A stretch of DNA of 31,014 nucleotides from a virus: positions 1-31,014 of IMG/VR virus record IMGVR_UViG_3300042887_001790. One strand, written 5' to 3'. The notes below the pieces were generated by a model. It was not told the origin of the DNA. It did not search any database and saw only the letters and a program-made list of their open reading frames with translations. Shown piece by piece: positions 7,087 through 14,737 of the stretch; positions within the stretch are counted from its first letter, which is position 1, and each line of letters opens with the position of its first letter. The position numbers and the translations under genes are program-made.

Positions 7087-7808
7087 TGGATAGAATACTT
7101 TTTGTTCATCATCATTTGGGAATGGGAGATCACATCATGTGCAATGGTCTTGTCAGGTCTTTGCTCAATGATGGCAAAGTTTATACTGGTGTTTATGTCT
7201 TTGCAAAGGACAAAAATGCTTCTAGAGTCTCCCGTATGTTTGATGATGATCCGAGGATACAAGTAGTCCCGATCCCATCATCTGAAAACGAAATTTCATA
7301 TGTGAACGCGGTCATCAGCAAGTATGGAATAGTTGATTTCGTTCGTTGCGGATTTGGTGCCATAGACAACCTCATGTCTATGGGACTGATTTCTAACTTT
7401 GATGAAGCATTCTATATCGGGGCAGGAATACCGTTTGATGCAAAATGGTCGCAGTTCAAGATTAGACGAGACTACAAAGAAGAACAGAGAGTTTTGAACA
7501 AACTGAACCCATCGGAAAAGCCCTTCATGTTTGTACATGATGATCCTTCTAGAGGTTTTGTCCTCAATCCACCAAATCCACACGGGCTTCAGATCATCAA
7601 GAACGATGTAACGGTAGACCTATTTGACATGATTGGTGTGTTGGAGGCTGCATCTGAAATCCATTGCATGGAGAGTTCGATAAGCAATCTCATAGAGTTT
7701 TTGCCGAATGTGGTATGTCCTTTGTATATGCACCGAGGAATCCGAGTAGACGAAAATGGAAAGTCACAAAATGCTACCAGTAGAATGAAAAGGTGGACGA
7801 TTGTATGA
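7086..7808 (+). CDS. GT-B glycosyltransferase-like protein (heptosyltransferase/GT9-like)
   Basis: 240 aa. The start ILFVHHHLGMGDHIMCNGLV is the typical first strand and loop of GT9/heptosyltransferase-like GT-B proteins. FMFVHDDPSRGF begins the second Rossmann half, and ECASEIHCMESSISNLIEF-type sequence (residues about 190-205, motif CMESSISN) occupies the nucleotide-sugar site. It is shorter than bacterial heptosyltransferases (about 320-350 aa). Clearly AT-rich compared with the genes before it, marking the left edge of the AT-rich stretch. Its stop overlaps the next ATG. Confidence 0.6.
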   Translation: MDRILFVHHHLGMGDHIMCNGLVRSLLNDGKVYTGVYVFAKDKNASRVSRMFDDDPRIQVVPIPSSENEISYVNAVISKYGIVDFVRCGFGAIDNLMSMGLISNFDEAFYIGAGIPFDAKWSQFKIRRDYKEEQRVLNKLNPSEKPFMFVHDDPSRGFVLNPPNPHGLQIIKNDVTVDLFDMIGVLEAASEIHCMESSISNLIEFLPNVVCPLYMHRGIRVDENGKSQNATSRMKRWTIV

Positions 7809-8623
7809 CGGTTTTCAAGAATCTGATCATCGGATCTACATCTCAACTGGCAAATTACTTTCCTCAAGAGTTCGTTCGTGTTTCTTCTCGTTCGGAACTA
7901 GCAAGCCATTGCAACGAGTCTTGGGATACGGTTTATGTGTGTTTTGGTGAAAATCGTACCTATCTTGCTGATTCGAAAGACTCTTCAGTCACGGACGAGT
8001 TTTATCGCATAAACCATGATCTAACATTAAGTGTCGTGAATATGTTCAAGAACAGTTGCAGGAGAGTGGTGGTTTACTCCACAGCAGAACTGTGGAACGA
8101 TTGCAATGGTGCTGTTGGAATTGATACTCCGTTTCAGTACAAGCCCAACCATTACATACAGTCAAAGTACAATATGACAAAGGAACTAAAAGACAAGAGC
8201 AGATACCCGAATGTCAGCATTGCTTATCCATTCAACTTTAATGGGGTATACAGAAAGGGCGACTTTCTGTTTGGTAAGGTTTTTGGTTCTATACTGAACA
8301 GAACTGAAATACAGTTGGGAGACACCTACTACTACAGGGATATAGTTCATCCTAAATGGGCTGCTGAAGAGAGCATGGTTGATAGAGTAGGTGTAGATTT
8401 CATCATTGGTTCTGGAAGACTTGTGTATGTAAATGATCTGATACGATGTTTGTATTCGTCTTTCGGTCTTCGATATGAAGATATGGTCACTGAAAGAATC
8501 GTCACTCCATCAATCTATAGGAATCGCTTGTTTTATTCGGAAACAAAGGCAAAAAACAGTGATATCGAATCTCTACTGACATCTCTTGTTGCCGAACTGA
8601 AGGAGTTTTCTCATGCAAGTTGA
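7805..8623 (+). CDS. NAD(P)-dependent epimerase/dehydratase-like (SDR) protein
   Basis: 272 aa from ATG 7805, which overlaps the previous stop as ATGA; the in-frame GTG at 7793 is less likely. Extended-SDR traits: an N-terminal strand with a reduced nucleotide loop (LIIGSTSQLA), VVVYSTAELW supplying the catalytic Ser/Thr strand, and YIQSK (Y117, K121) as the YxxxK pair, then IAYPFNFNGVYRKGDF and a YRDIVHP substrate loop. The glycine loop is weaker than GxxGxxG, so cofactor use may be altered. It probably modifies a nucleotide sugar together with the nearby nucleotidyltransferase. Confidence 0.65.
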   Translation: MTVFKNLIIGSTSQLANYFPQEFVRVSSRSELASHCNESWDTVYVCFGENRTYLADSKDSSVTDEFYRINHDLTLSVVNMFKNSCRRVVVYSTAELWNDCNGAVGIDTPFQYKPNHYIQSKYNMTKELKDKSRYPNVSIAYPFNFNGVYRKGDFLFGKVFGSILNRTEIQLGDTYYYRDIVHPKWAAEESMVDRVGVDFIIGSGRLVYVNDLIRCLYSSFGLRYEDMVTERIVTPSIYRNRLFYSETKAKNSDIESLLTSLVAELKEFSHAS

Positions 8624-8984
8624 AGTATCTTTGGGTGAAGTAGTGGACAAGTATACGATCCTTCTGATAAAGGAGCGCATGATAACTGATCATAGTAAAC
8701 TATTGAATGTCAAGAAAGAGCGTCAATACCTTGAAGATGTTCTCAAGCATGAAAATTTTTCTGACACGGAGATGCTTGACCGATTGACTCTGGTGAACGA
8801 AAAGTTGTGGCACATAGAGGATCGCATTAGAATCAAGGAATCATTGAAACTGTTCGATGATGAATTTATTGCTTTGGCTCGTTCCGTGTACCGCACCAAT
8901 GACGAAAGGGCAAGGATTAAAAGACAGATAAACAGTGCGTATGGGTCTAACTTCGTAGAAGAGAAGCAGTACACCGATTATTGA
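8613..8984 (+). CDS. DUF6165-like protein (123 aa)
   Basis: The opening VSLGEVVDKYTILLIKERM matches, from memory, the DUF6165 signature (VSxGELxDKxTILxIK), a family of unknown function often found beside LPS and heptosyltransferase genes. The rest is predicted to be largely helical and charged (ERQYLEDVLKHENF, EDRIRIKESLKLF, DERARIKRQINSAYG). The ATG at 8613 overlaps the preceding SDR gene by 11 nt. No catalytic motif is evident; a structural or regulatory role in glycan assembly is possible. Confidence 0.6.
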   Translation: MQVEVSLGEVVDKYTILLIKERMITDHSKLLNVKKERQYLEDVLKHENFSDTEMLDRLTLVNEKLWHIEDRIRIKESLKLFDDEFIALARSVYRTNDERARIKRQINSAYGSNFVEEKQYTDY

Positions 8985-9012
8985 AATAGTCAAGCGTCCA
9001 AACAGAGGCGAC

Positions 9013-9756
9013 ATGAATACCAAAATTAATATACTCATTCCTATGGCGGGTCGCGGAGAAAGATTTTCTTCTGTTGGTTATGATCTTCCGAAACCACTAA
9101 TAGAAATCAATGGGCGACCTATGATAGAATGGGCATTGCGTAGTTTAGATGTGGATTTTCAACTACACAATTTCATTTTTGTGGTACGAGACTATCAAAA
9201 CGATGAAATCAATGATCGTCTTTCATCTGTTTTGAACACTCTAGTGCCGAACAATACAACCATAAAGATTGATTATGTCACAGAAGGACCAGCGTGTACT
9301 TGTTTGCTTGTTCGTGACATCATCAATGTAGCAACTCCTCTTATGATCGGAAACTGTGATCAAATTATGAGATGGAATGGATCATACTTTGTAAGCAGTT
9401 GCCTTAATTCTCCATATGATGGCGTGGTTGTTACTTATGATGAAAGTACTCCAAAGAACAGTTACGCAAAATTAAATTCTCGTGGAGATGTGATACGAAT
9501 TGAGGAAAAAAATGTAATAAGCAATGTTTCATTGAATGGCATACATTTTTGGAAACACGGTTTTGATTTTGTAAGTTCTGCGGATTCTATGATAAAAAAC
9601 AATGAGCGATACAACAATGAATTTTATGTTGGTCCAACATATAACCATATGATTAGTGCGGGAAAGAGGATTGGCATTTTTCATATTCCGCGAGAATGTC
9701 ATAATCCAGTTGGAGTGCCTAGCGATCTTGGTGTTTTTTTGGAGAGAAGTAAATGA
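9013..9756 (+). CDS. sugar nucleotidyltransferase
   Basis: NTP-transferase fold enzyme (247 aa) that would activate a sugar- or alditol-phosphate with NTP. It shows the nucleotide-binding signature MAGRGERFSSVGYDLPKPLI (residues 11-30, with K27 in PKPL), NGRPMIEWAL, and NCDQ with D116 as the likely metal ligand. The remainder fits the RmlA/GCD1-like type without the hexapeptide C-terminal domain. AGAGG precedes the ATG by about 6 nt. AT-rich. Its neighbours, an SDR and a cupin, suggest it supplies a special nucleotide-linked precursor. Confidence 0.8.
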   Translation: MNTKINILIPMAGRGERFSSVGYDLPKPLIEINGRPMIEWALRSLDVDFQLHNFIFVVRDYQNDEINDRLSSVLNTLVPNNTTIKIDYVTEGPACTCLLVRDIINVATPLMIGNCDQIMRWNGSYFVSSCLNSPYDGVVVTYDESTPKNSYAKLNSRGDVIRIEEKNVISNVSLNGIHFWKHGFDFVSSADSMIKNNERYNNEFYVGPTYNHMISAGKRIGIFHIPRECHNPVGVPSDLGVFLERSK

Positions 9757-10082
9757 AGAAGCACAAACTTTCTGATATGTTTCGTGGATGGTTCGTTGGT
9801 GATTTTGAGCCTTCCGTGCTGCAAACAAAAGAGTTTGAAGTTGGTCTACTCACCCACAAGAAGGGTGAGAAGTGGGAAGAACACTATCACAAGGTCGCTA
9901 CGGAAATCAATGTCTTGGTTGAAGGAAGCATGACGGTGAACGGCATACATATAGAGGTTGGAGACATCTTTATCATTGAACCAAACGAATCCTCCGCTCC
10001 CATATTCTTGGAGGATTGCAAAGTGCTGTGTGTAAAAACACCTTCTGTGATTGGAGATAAATATGCAACTATTCGTGAATGA
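9753..10082 (+). CDS. single-domain cupin protein
   Basis: 109 aa. The first cupin motif is complete: G38, H44, H46, E51, G58 in GEKWEEHYHKVATEINVLVEG-type spacing (G-x5-H-x-H-x4-E-x6-G), giving three metal ligands. The second motif is degenerate (VGDIFIIEPNESSAP), without the usual His, so metal binding may be incomplete. Cupins in sugar clusters act as epimerases, isomerases or small-molecule binders. The start overlaps the nucleotidyltransferase stop (ATGA), and the end overlaps the RuBisCO-like gene by 20 nt, which suggests a shared pathway. Confidence 0.75.
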   Translation: MKKHKLSDMFRGWFVGDFEPSVLQTKEFEVGLLTHKKGEKWEEHYHKVATEINVLVEGSMTVNGIHIEVGDIFIIEPNESSAPIFLEDCKVLCVKTPSVIGDKYATIRE

Positions 10083-11256
10083 AAACGAGATTGATTCGGA
10101 CAAGTATTTTGTTGTTACTTACAAATTGGAGTCGGACAAGAACCTCCGTGATGCTGCGTGGAACATTGCAATCGGGCAGAGCGTAGGCAATCCAAATGTC
10201 AGAAATCGTTGGGAGACAGAGGATTTGTTCAAGAATCACTCTTGTCTGATACTCGCTGACGAGACTGAACTACAGAACAAGACATCAGGAGAAGTCAAGA
10301 TAGCGTTCCCTGTGATCAATACTGATTGGGAAACAGATGGAATCAGCCATCTGCTCTGCCAGATCATGGGCGGTCATGTTGATATTGACTTGGTGAGGAA
10401 GTGCCGCATAGTCAAGTTGGATCTTCCGCAAAGTGTCACCAAGCACTTTGCTGGACCAAAGTTTGGCATCAGCGGTATGAGGAAGTTCACGGGTCAATAC
10501 GAAAAGCCACTGCTTGGCGCGATCATCAAGCCCAAGATTGGTATCACTCCCGAAACCCTGTTGGACATGGTTAAGGAACTCGTTGATGGCGGCGTTGATT
10601 TCATCAAGGAAGACGAGATCATGTCCAATCCGTCTTTCTGTCCACTAGACAAGCGCGTGGACATGATTTCAAACTACCTGCGCTCACAGTCTCGGAATGT
10701 AGTATTCTGTCATACCATCAACTGCGATCCGCACATTCTCGCGGATCGTGTCCGTAGAATCCATTCGCTTGGCGGAAACGGTGTACACATCAATGTGTGG
10801 AGCGGATACGGTGCGTACAACAGCATCAGGAAACTAGACCTTCCGATCTACCTGCATTTCCAAAGCAGCGGTGCAAAGGTTGTGACAAGCGTAAACAATC
10901 AGTTCAGCATCAGTTGGTCTGTGATTTGTCAGTTGGCTACTCTCATGGGTGTAGACACCATTCAAACAGGAATGGTCGGTGGCTACAGCAATGACGATAC
11001 AGATGAGATACTTGAATGCATTCGCGTTCTTCGTGCAGGAAATACGGTTCCTGCTTTGAGTTGCGGTCTTCACCCTGGTCTTGTTGACAAGATCACTTCA
11101 CTGGTTGGCAACGATTACCTTGGAAATGCTGGTGGTGCTATTCACGGACACCCAAGCGGAACCCTTGCTGGTGCCAAGGCAATGCGTCAGGCTGTTAATA
11201 ATGTATACGGAACAGAGTACACACAAGCAATTGAAAGATGGGGAAAAATTTTGTGA
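10063..11256 (+). CDS. RuBisCO-like protein (RuBisCO large-subunit superfamily, form IV-type)
   Basis: 397 aa from ATG 10063 (GGAG 6 nt upstream; TTG 10051 rejected). The family core is clear: FAGPKFGI, then PLLGAIIKPKIGITPE (K156 and K158 for RuBisCO K175 and K177), GGVDFIKEDE (K182, D184, E185 for the carbamylated K201 and metal ligands D203/E204), and SCGLHPG followed by NAGGAIHGHPSG for the phosphate-binding glycines. By eye the loop-6 lysine K334 is replaced by glycine (MVGGY, residues 304-308), and RuBisCO H294/R295 by N/V (HINVW, 242-246). It should therefore not fix CO2 but catalyse an enolase, isomerase or decarboxylase-type step. Its GC is core-like inside an AT-rich stretch. It lies in a sugar cluster next to a cupin. 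Confidence 0.88.
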   Translation: MQLFVNENEIDSDKYFVVTYKLESDKNLRDAAWNIAIGQSVGNPNVRNRWETEDLFKNHSCLILADETELQNKTSGEVKIAFPVINTDWETDGISHLLCQIMGGHVDIDLVRKCRIVKLDLPQSVTKHFAGPKFGISGMRKFTGQYEKPLLGAIIKPKIGITPETLLDMVKELVDGGVDFIKEDEIMSNPSFCPLDKRVDMISNYLRSQSRNVVFCHTINCDPHILADRVRRIHSLGGNGVHINVWSGYGAYNSIRKLDLPIYLHFQSSGAKVVTSVNNQFSISWSVICQLATLMGVDTIQTGMVGGYSNDDTDEILECIRVLRAGNTVPALSCGLHPGLVDKITSLVGNDYLGNAGGAIHGHPSGTLAGAKAMRQAVNNVYGTEYTQAIERWGKIL

Positions 11257-12182
11257 AGGTCTTGTACATCAATAAGGGTTGGGATACAGACTATCAGGCA
11301 TCATCCGTGATGCATGGATTGAGAACTCTTCTTGGAAAAGACCTAGTAGATTTTCCAAAAATGGAAAATATGTACAAGTCTTCGTTGCCTTCTACCCATC
11401 ACCAAGAATTGCAATTACGGTCAACCATGTATGGTCGTGGCTTTGGATATCCTTTTACACTTGATGATGATGATATAGACAGAACCGAAATAGTAAAAAA
11501 AATCAAAGACAGATATTTTGATGTTATCTTATTCGGTCCTTGCAACAACTCATTGTTGATTGGTGATTGGAACCTTAGCGTATTTAATGTAGCCGCAGAG
11601 TGCGGAAACAGAGTGTGTTTGATTGATGGGGATGATTTAGATGCAGGCACTCACGAAATAATTCATCACCATCTGTTACAGGTAGTTTCTAAAACTAATG
11701 GAGTGTATTTCAAACGAGAACTACAATCTTGTACAACAAAACATTTAGCACCAATATCGTTTTCGTTTCCTGTAGAAAAAGCCACGCTCACTCAACCGAC
11801 CAAGAGCAATGTGTTTGCTATGGAATCCTCTATAAATGTCGGATACAAATTTGAAAAAGAGGATGACTATTATTCAGAATACAGGAAATCTTATTTTGGA
11901 AAAACAGGCAAGCGAGGTGGATGGGATTGTCTTCGTCACTACGAAATACTATTCAATAGAGCAATTCCATATTTTGAAAACCTAGATCAACTACCCACAA
12001 ATACCATGTTTAGATTTCCTAGACAGTTGGTCAAAGACGGAATGCGTTGTCTCAATTCTGATGGGACGGTAGATTCTAGTTGTTATTTTGATGTAGAAGC
12101 CCAACTGTTCCGATACAGCATGGAAAACCTTACTACGATTTCAATGGCTCGGTATATGATTAATAGGATTTTTGGAGAATAA
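11253..12182 (+). CDS. putative glycosyltransferase-like protein, paralogue 1
   Basis: About 309 aa. I prefer GTG 11253 (GTGA overlap with the RuBisCO-like stop, GGGGA about 8 nt upstream), giving MKVLYINKG; ATG 11238 is the in-frame alternative. No certain family. The Rossmann-like opening, FDVILFGPCNNS, CLIDGDD and the C-terminal FRFPRQL block resemble GT-B/CgeB-like proteins of surface-glycan loci. It is paralogous to the next gene: both carry YY-(S/G)-(E/D)-Y...KSYFG, a GW-x-C-x-RH segment and an end of the form LTT-x-(S/A)-MA-x-Y. Strongly AT-rich. Confidence 0.5.
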   Translation: MKVLYINKGWDTDYQASSVMHGLRTLLGKDLVDFPKMENMYKSSLPSTHHQELQLRSTMYGRGFGYPFTLDDDDIDRTEIVKKIKDRYFDVILFGPCNNSLLIGDWNLSVFNVAAECGNRVCLIDGDDLDAGTHEIIHHHLLQVVSKTNGVYFKRELQSCTTKHLAPISFSFPVEKATLTQPTKSNVFAMESSINVGYKFEKEDDYYSEYRKSYFGKTGKRGGWDCLRHYEILFNRAIPYFENLDQLPTNTMFRFPRQLVKDGMRCLNSDGTVDSSCYFDVEAQLFRYSMENLTTISMARYMINRIFGE

Positions 12183-12183
12183 T

Positions 12184-13182
12184 ATGCTGAAAATATTGTT
12201 TGCTACGGCAATAGGCGATGCTAAATCATATGATTATTTAACAGATGGTATTCTTCATGGACTGAAAACCAGACCAGATCAGTTTGAAGTGTATGAGTGT
12301 TTTGCCATGAAGCACTTGTATAAAAAGTATCCAAACGAAGATGTTCATGCTTTGTTTGGTAGAAAAAATCTTGATGGAGAACCAAACGAATTGGTTTTGA
12401 CCGACTGCATTAAAATGATCTCTGACAAATTTTTTGATGTGATCATTTTTGACTGGAGAACATCTAGTCCTTTTTGGCATAGAAACGGGCATTGTCCGTA
12501 TTTTACCGAAACTATGGCTATTAGGAATGCCGCTTTCGCTTCCTATCCCGCAGACAAAATTGTATTTTTAGATAGCAGTGATGATAACATCGGAAAATAT
12601 GATATGTTTGTGGAAGAGTTTCTAGGAAGATCAACATACTTCAAGAGAGAACTCTACATTGATGATCCATATTTTCATCCAATAGACATACCATTTGCTG
12701 CTGAAAAGGGAAGTCCTCTTGTCCTCTCCGATTGCAAAGAAAAGTTCCTAGCCCGTGTCATACCCGAGAAAAAAGAGACATATGTGTTCAAAGATGAGTC
12801 ATCGTACTACGGTGATTATGCAAAATCATATTTTGGTGCTACATGGAAGAAAATAGGATGGGGATGCTATCGTCATTCTGAGATAGTTTTTTCTTCTTGC
12901 GTTCCAGTGTTTCCAGATATAAAGGAATGCCCCAGAAGAACTCTAACATTCTTTCCGAAGCAGATGTTTGAAGAAGTGCTTGATCGTGGGATATTGAACC
13001 AAGGTACTTTTAGGATACAAAAATACTGGGATCAATATGCATACGAAGATTTTGCAATCAATGAATCCAATGTTGATGTGTCGTGGTATGATGATATACT
13101 CACACGGATATACCATCATGCCCACAAACATCTAACAACCACTGCGATGGCAGACTATGTTTTGTCAAAACTGAACACATAA
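12184..13182 (+). CDS. putative glycosyltransferase-like protein, paralogue 2
   Basis: 332 aa from ATG 12184 (GGAG about 7 nt upstream); an upstream in-frame ATG at 12172 lies within the previous gene and is less likely. It opens with MLKILFATAIGDAKSYD and has FDVIIFDWRTSSPFW, KIVFLDSSDD and a C-terminal block with SYYGDYAKSYFG, GWGCYRHSEIVF and TLTFFPKQMF. These match paralogue 1 in order, indicating an old tandem duplication. It resembles GT-B-type sugar-cluster proteins, but no donor motif is decisive. About 30% GC in a 60-base line I counted. Confidence 0.5.
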   Translation: MLKILFATAIGDAKSYDYLTDGILHGLKTRPDQFEVYECFAMKHLYKKYPNEDVHALFGRKNLDGEPNELVLTDCIKMISDKFFDVIIFDWRTSSPFWHRNGHCPYFTETMAIRNAAFASYPADKIVFLDSSDDNIGKYDMFVEEFLGRSTYFKRELYIDDPYFHPIDIPFAAEKGSPLVLSDCKEKFLARVIPEKKETYVFKDESSYYGDYAKSYFGATWKKIGWGCYRHSEIVFSSCVPVFPDIKECPRRTLTFFPKQMFEEVLDRGILNQGTFRIQKYWDQYAYEDFAINESNVDVSWYDDILTRIYHHAHKHLTTTAMADYVLSKLNT

Positions 13183-13196
13183 ACGGACAGAATATT

Positions 13197-13781
13197 ATGA
13201 AAATAGTACAGATAGGTGCGTGTAGGGGGAATGATGATCTGACACCGATCATCAGTAGTAATGAAATTGAAAAACTCATAATAGTAGAACCTATGTGTGT
13301 TCACAATGAAGCATTGGAACTATGCTACGCTTCTATCAAAAACAAGACTATAGAAAATGTAGCGATATCCTGCACAAACGATGCACACATTGATTTTTAC
13401 TATCATCCAGATGACGGTCCTGGATACGAAGTATCATCAACCGATATCAATCACATCATAAAACACAGACATCTACAACCAGATAGAATAATCAAACTAC
13501 GAGTTCCATCAATCGGAATAAATGATCTGCTGAAAAAGCACGGCATGAACGAATTGGACATACTGTTTATAGACGCTGAAGGACTAGACGACCAACTAAT
13601 CCGATCAATAGATTTTTCCGTATTCAAGATACACAACATATTCTACGAAAACCTACACCTGAAATCAGATGTGAATCGGTATTTGCGAGACTTGGGATAT
13701 GTTGTCTATGAAAACATCGGTTCTAACGGGTGGATGAATTTGGCGGTTATGAACCCAGATCAGATAAACTCACTGTCATAA
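13197..13781 (+). CDS. FkbM-family methyltransferase
   Basis: 194 aa SAM-dependent methyltransferase of the FkbM type, which O-methylates sugars and polyketides. Motifs: KIVQIGACRGNDD (SAM loop, residues 2-14), LIIVEPMCVHNEAL (acidic residue binding the SAM ribose), NVAISCTND, and the FkbM-typical VPSIGINDLLKKHG followed by LDILFIDAEGLDDQLI. No membrane segment. A short 14-nt gap separates it from the previous gene. Together with the duplicated methyltransferases it implies several methylated positions in the glycan. Confidence 0.8.
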   Translation: MKIVQIGACRGNDDLTPIISSNEIEKLIIVEPMCVHNEALELCYASIKNKTIENVAISCTNDAHIDFYYHPDDGPGYEVSSTDINHIIKHRHLQPDRIIKLRVPSIGINDLLKKHGMNELDILFIDAEGLDDQLIRSIDFSVFKIHNIFYENLHLKSDVNRYLRDLGYVVYENIGSNGWMNLAVMNPDQINSLS

Positions 13782-13790
13782 AGGACTATC

Positions 13791-14711
13791 ATGGAAACCA
13801 AGGACTTTCTATTCTTTAACTATTCGTGGGTTCCTAACTCAACATTCTACTTTGAGTCCTTTGCAAAGAAAGGACACTCTGTTGACATAGTTACGGAACA
13901 TACCCTACATTCATTTGTGCCAAAGCATAAGTACAAGAATGTGGTTCTGTATCTGCATGAGCCGTGGAGTCTTCCAATAACAGACCATCTCATAAACACA
14001 TATTTTAGCGATGCTGTGTTGATTCAGCATGACGATACCGATTTTGAGGATGTACAGTATTGGAGTACTAGGGTTCCTGATTTGGTCATGCAGAGAGAAT
14101 ATACTGACAATACAAAAAATCCCCGTGGCTCTGCTATGGGTGCTTTTCATTTTCCGATCAATTCTTGGCACGATCCTGCCATAACCGAGAAGCCCTATGA
14201 CCTATGTTTCTTGGCAAACATGACACACCCAAGACGAGTGCTGTTTTCTAAAAAGATGATGGAGTTGATGAACGGCAGACTGAATCACTTGGTTTGGAAA
14301 GTGAACATAGAGCCTCATGTGAACACCCCTTCACAGTTTTATAACAAGAATGCTTTTGTTGAACAGAAGGAGGACACAAAGACCATCGTGAACAAGACCA
14401 AAATTGGACTCAACGATTTTGGAAACTCATACGAGCAGTGGAGAACATGGGAATACGCCAGTGCAGGAACTGCCATACTCATGCCAAAGATGAAGACCAA
14501 ATGTGTGTCCGAAGGATTCATGCCCTTTAATGAGTACATGATATTCCGTGATGATTACTCTGATATGGAAGAGAAGATTCTTTTCCTCTTGGAGAATAAT
14601 CGGTATTTAGAGTACGGTCGCATGGCTAAAGAAGCATATGACACCCGACACAATCCCGAAAAGTGTTTTGAGTTTTACTACAATCAAGTAATGCAGTACG
14701 CTAAACAGTAA
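13791..14711 (+). CDS. glycosyltransferase (GT-B type, CgeB/GT1-like)
   Basis: 306 aa. The N-terminal half has FFNYSWVPNSTFYFESFAKK and NVVLYLHEPW; the C-terminal half has DLCFLANMTHPRR at the domain junction and EQWRTWEYASAGTAILMPKM, the E-x-A-A/S-G-type helix that binds nucleotide sugar in GT-B enzymes. It ends in a helical tail (ARMAKEAYDTRH-like residues near 280). ATG 13791 follows AAGGA by about 6 nt. Less AT-rich than the two genes before. Donor and acceptor unknown. Confidence 0.7.
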   Translation: METKDFLFFNYSWVPNSTFYFESFAKKGHSVDIVTEHTLHSFVPKHKYKNVVLYLHEPWSLPITDHLINTYFSDAVLIQHDDTDFEDVQYWSTRVPDLVMQREYTDNTKNPRGSAMGAFHFPINSWHDPAITEKPYDLCFLANMTHPRRVLFSKKMMELMNGRLNHLVWKVNIEPHVNTPSQFYNKNAFVEQKEDTKTIVNKTKIGLNDFGNSYEQWRTWEYASAGTAILMPKMKTKCVSEGFMPFNEYMIFRDDYSDMEEKILFLLENNRYLEYGRMAKEAYDTRHNPEKCFEFYYNQVMQYAKQ

Positions 14712-14737
14712 TCTTGTATTGCTTGGAGATTTATACC

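Noticed and set aside
10057-10063. ATAAATA as a late promoter for the RuBisCO-like gene
   Set aside because: It overlaps the start codon; the expected start site would fall inside the gene.
10063-11256. A true CO2-fixing RuBisCO for host carbon metabolism
   Set aside because: By-eye alignment shows the loop-6 lysine and H294/R295 replaced; no phosphoribulokinase, small subunit or photosynthesis gene is nearby.
14712-14737. ATG at 14714 as the start of the WavE-like gene
   Set aside because: No ribosome site, while ATG 14738 has GGAGA at good distance and begins the conserved part.
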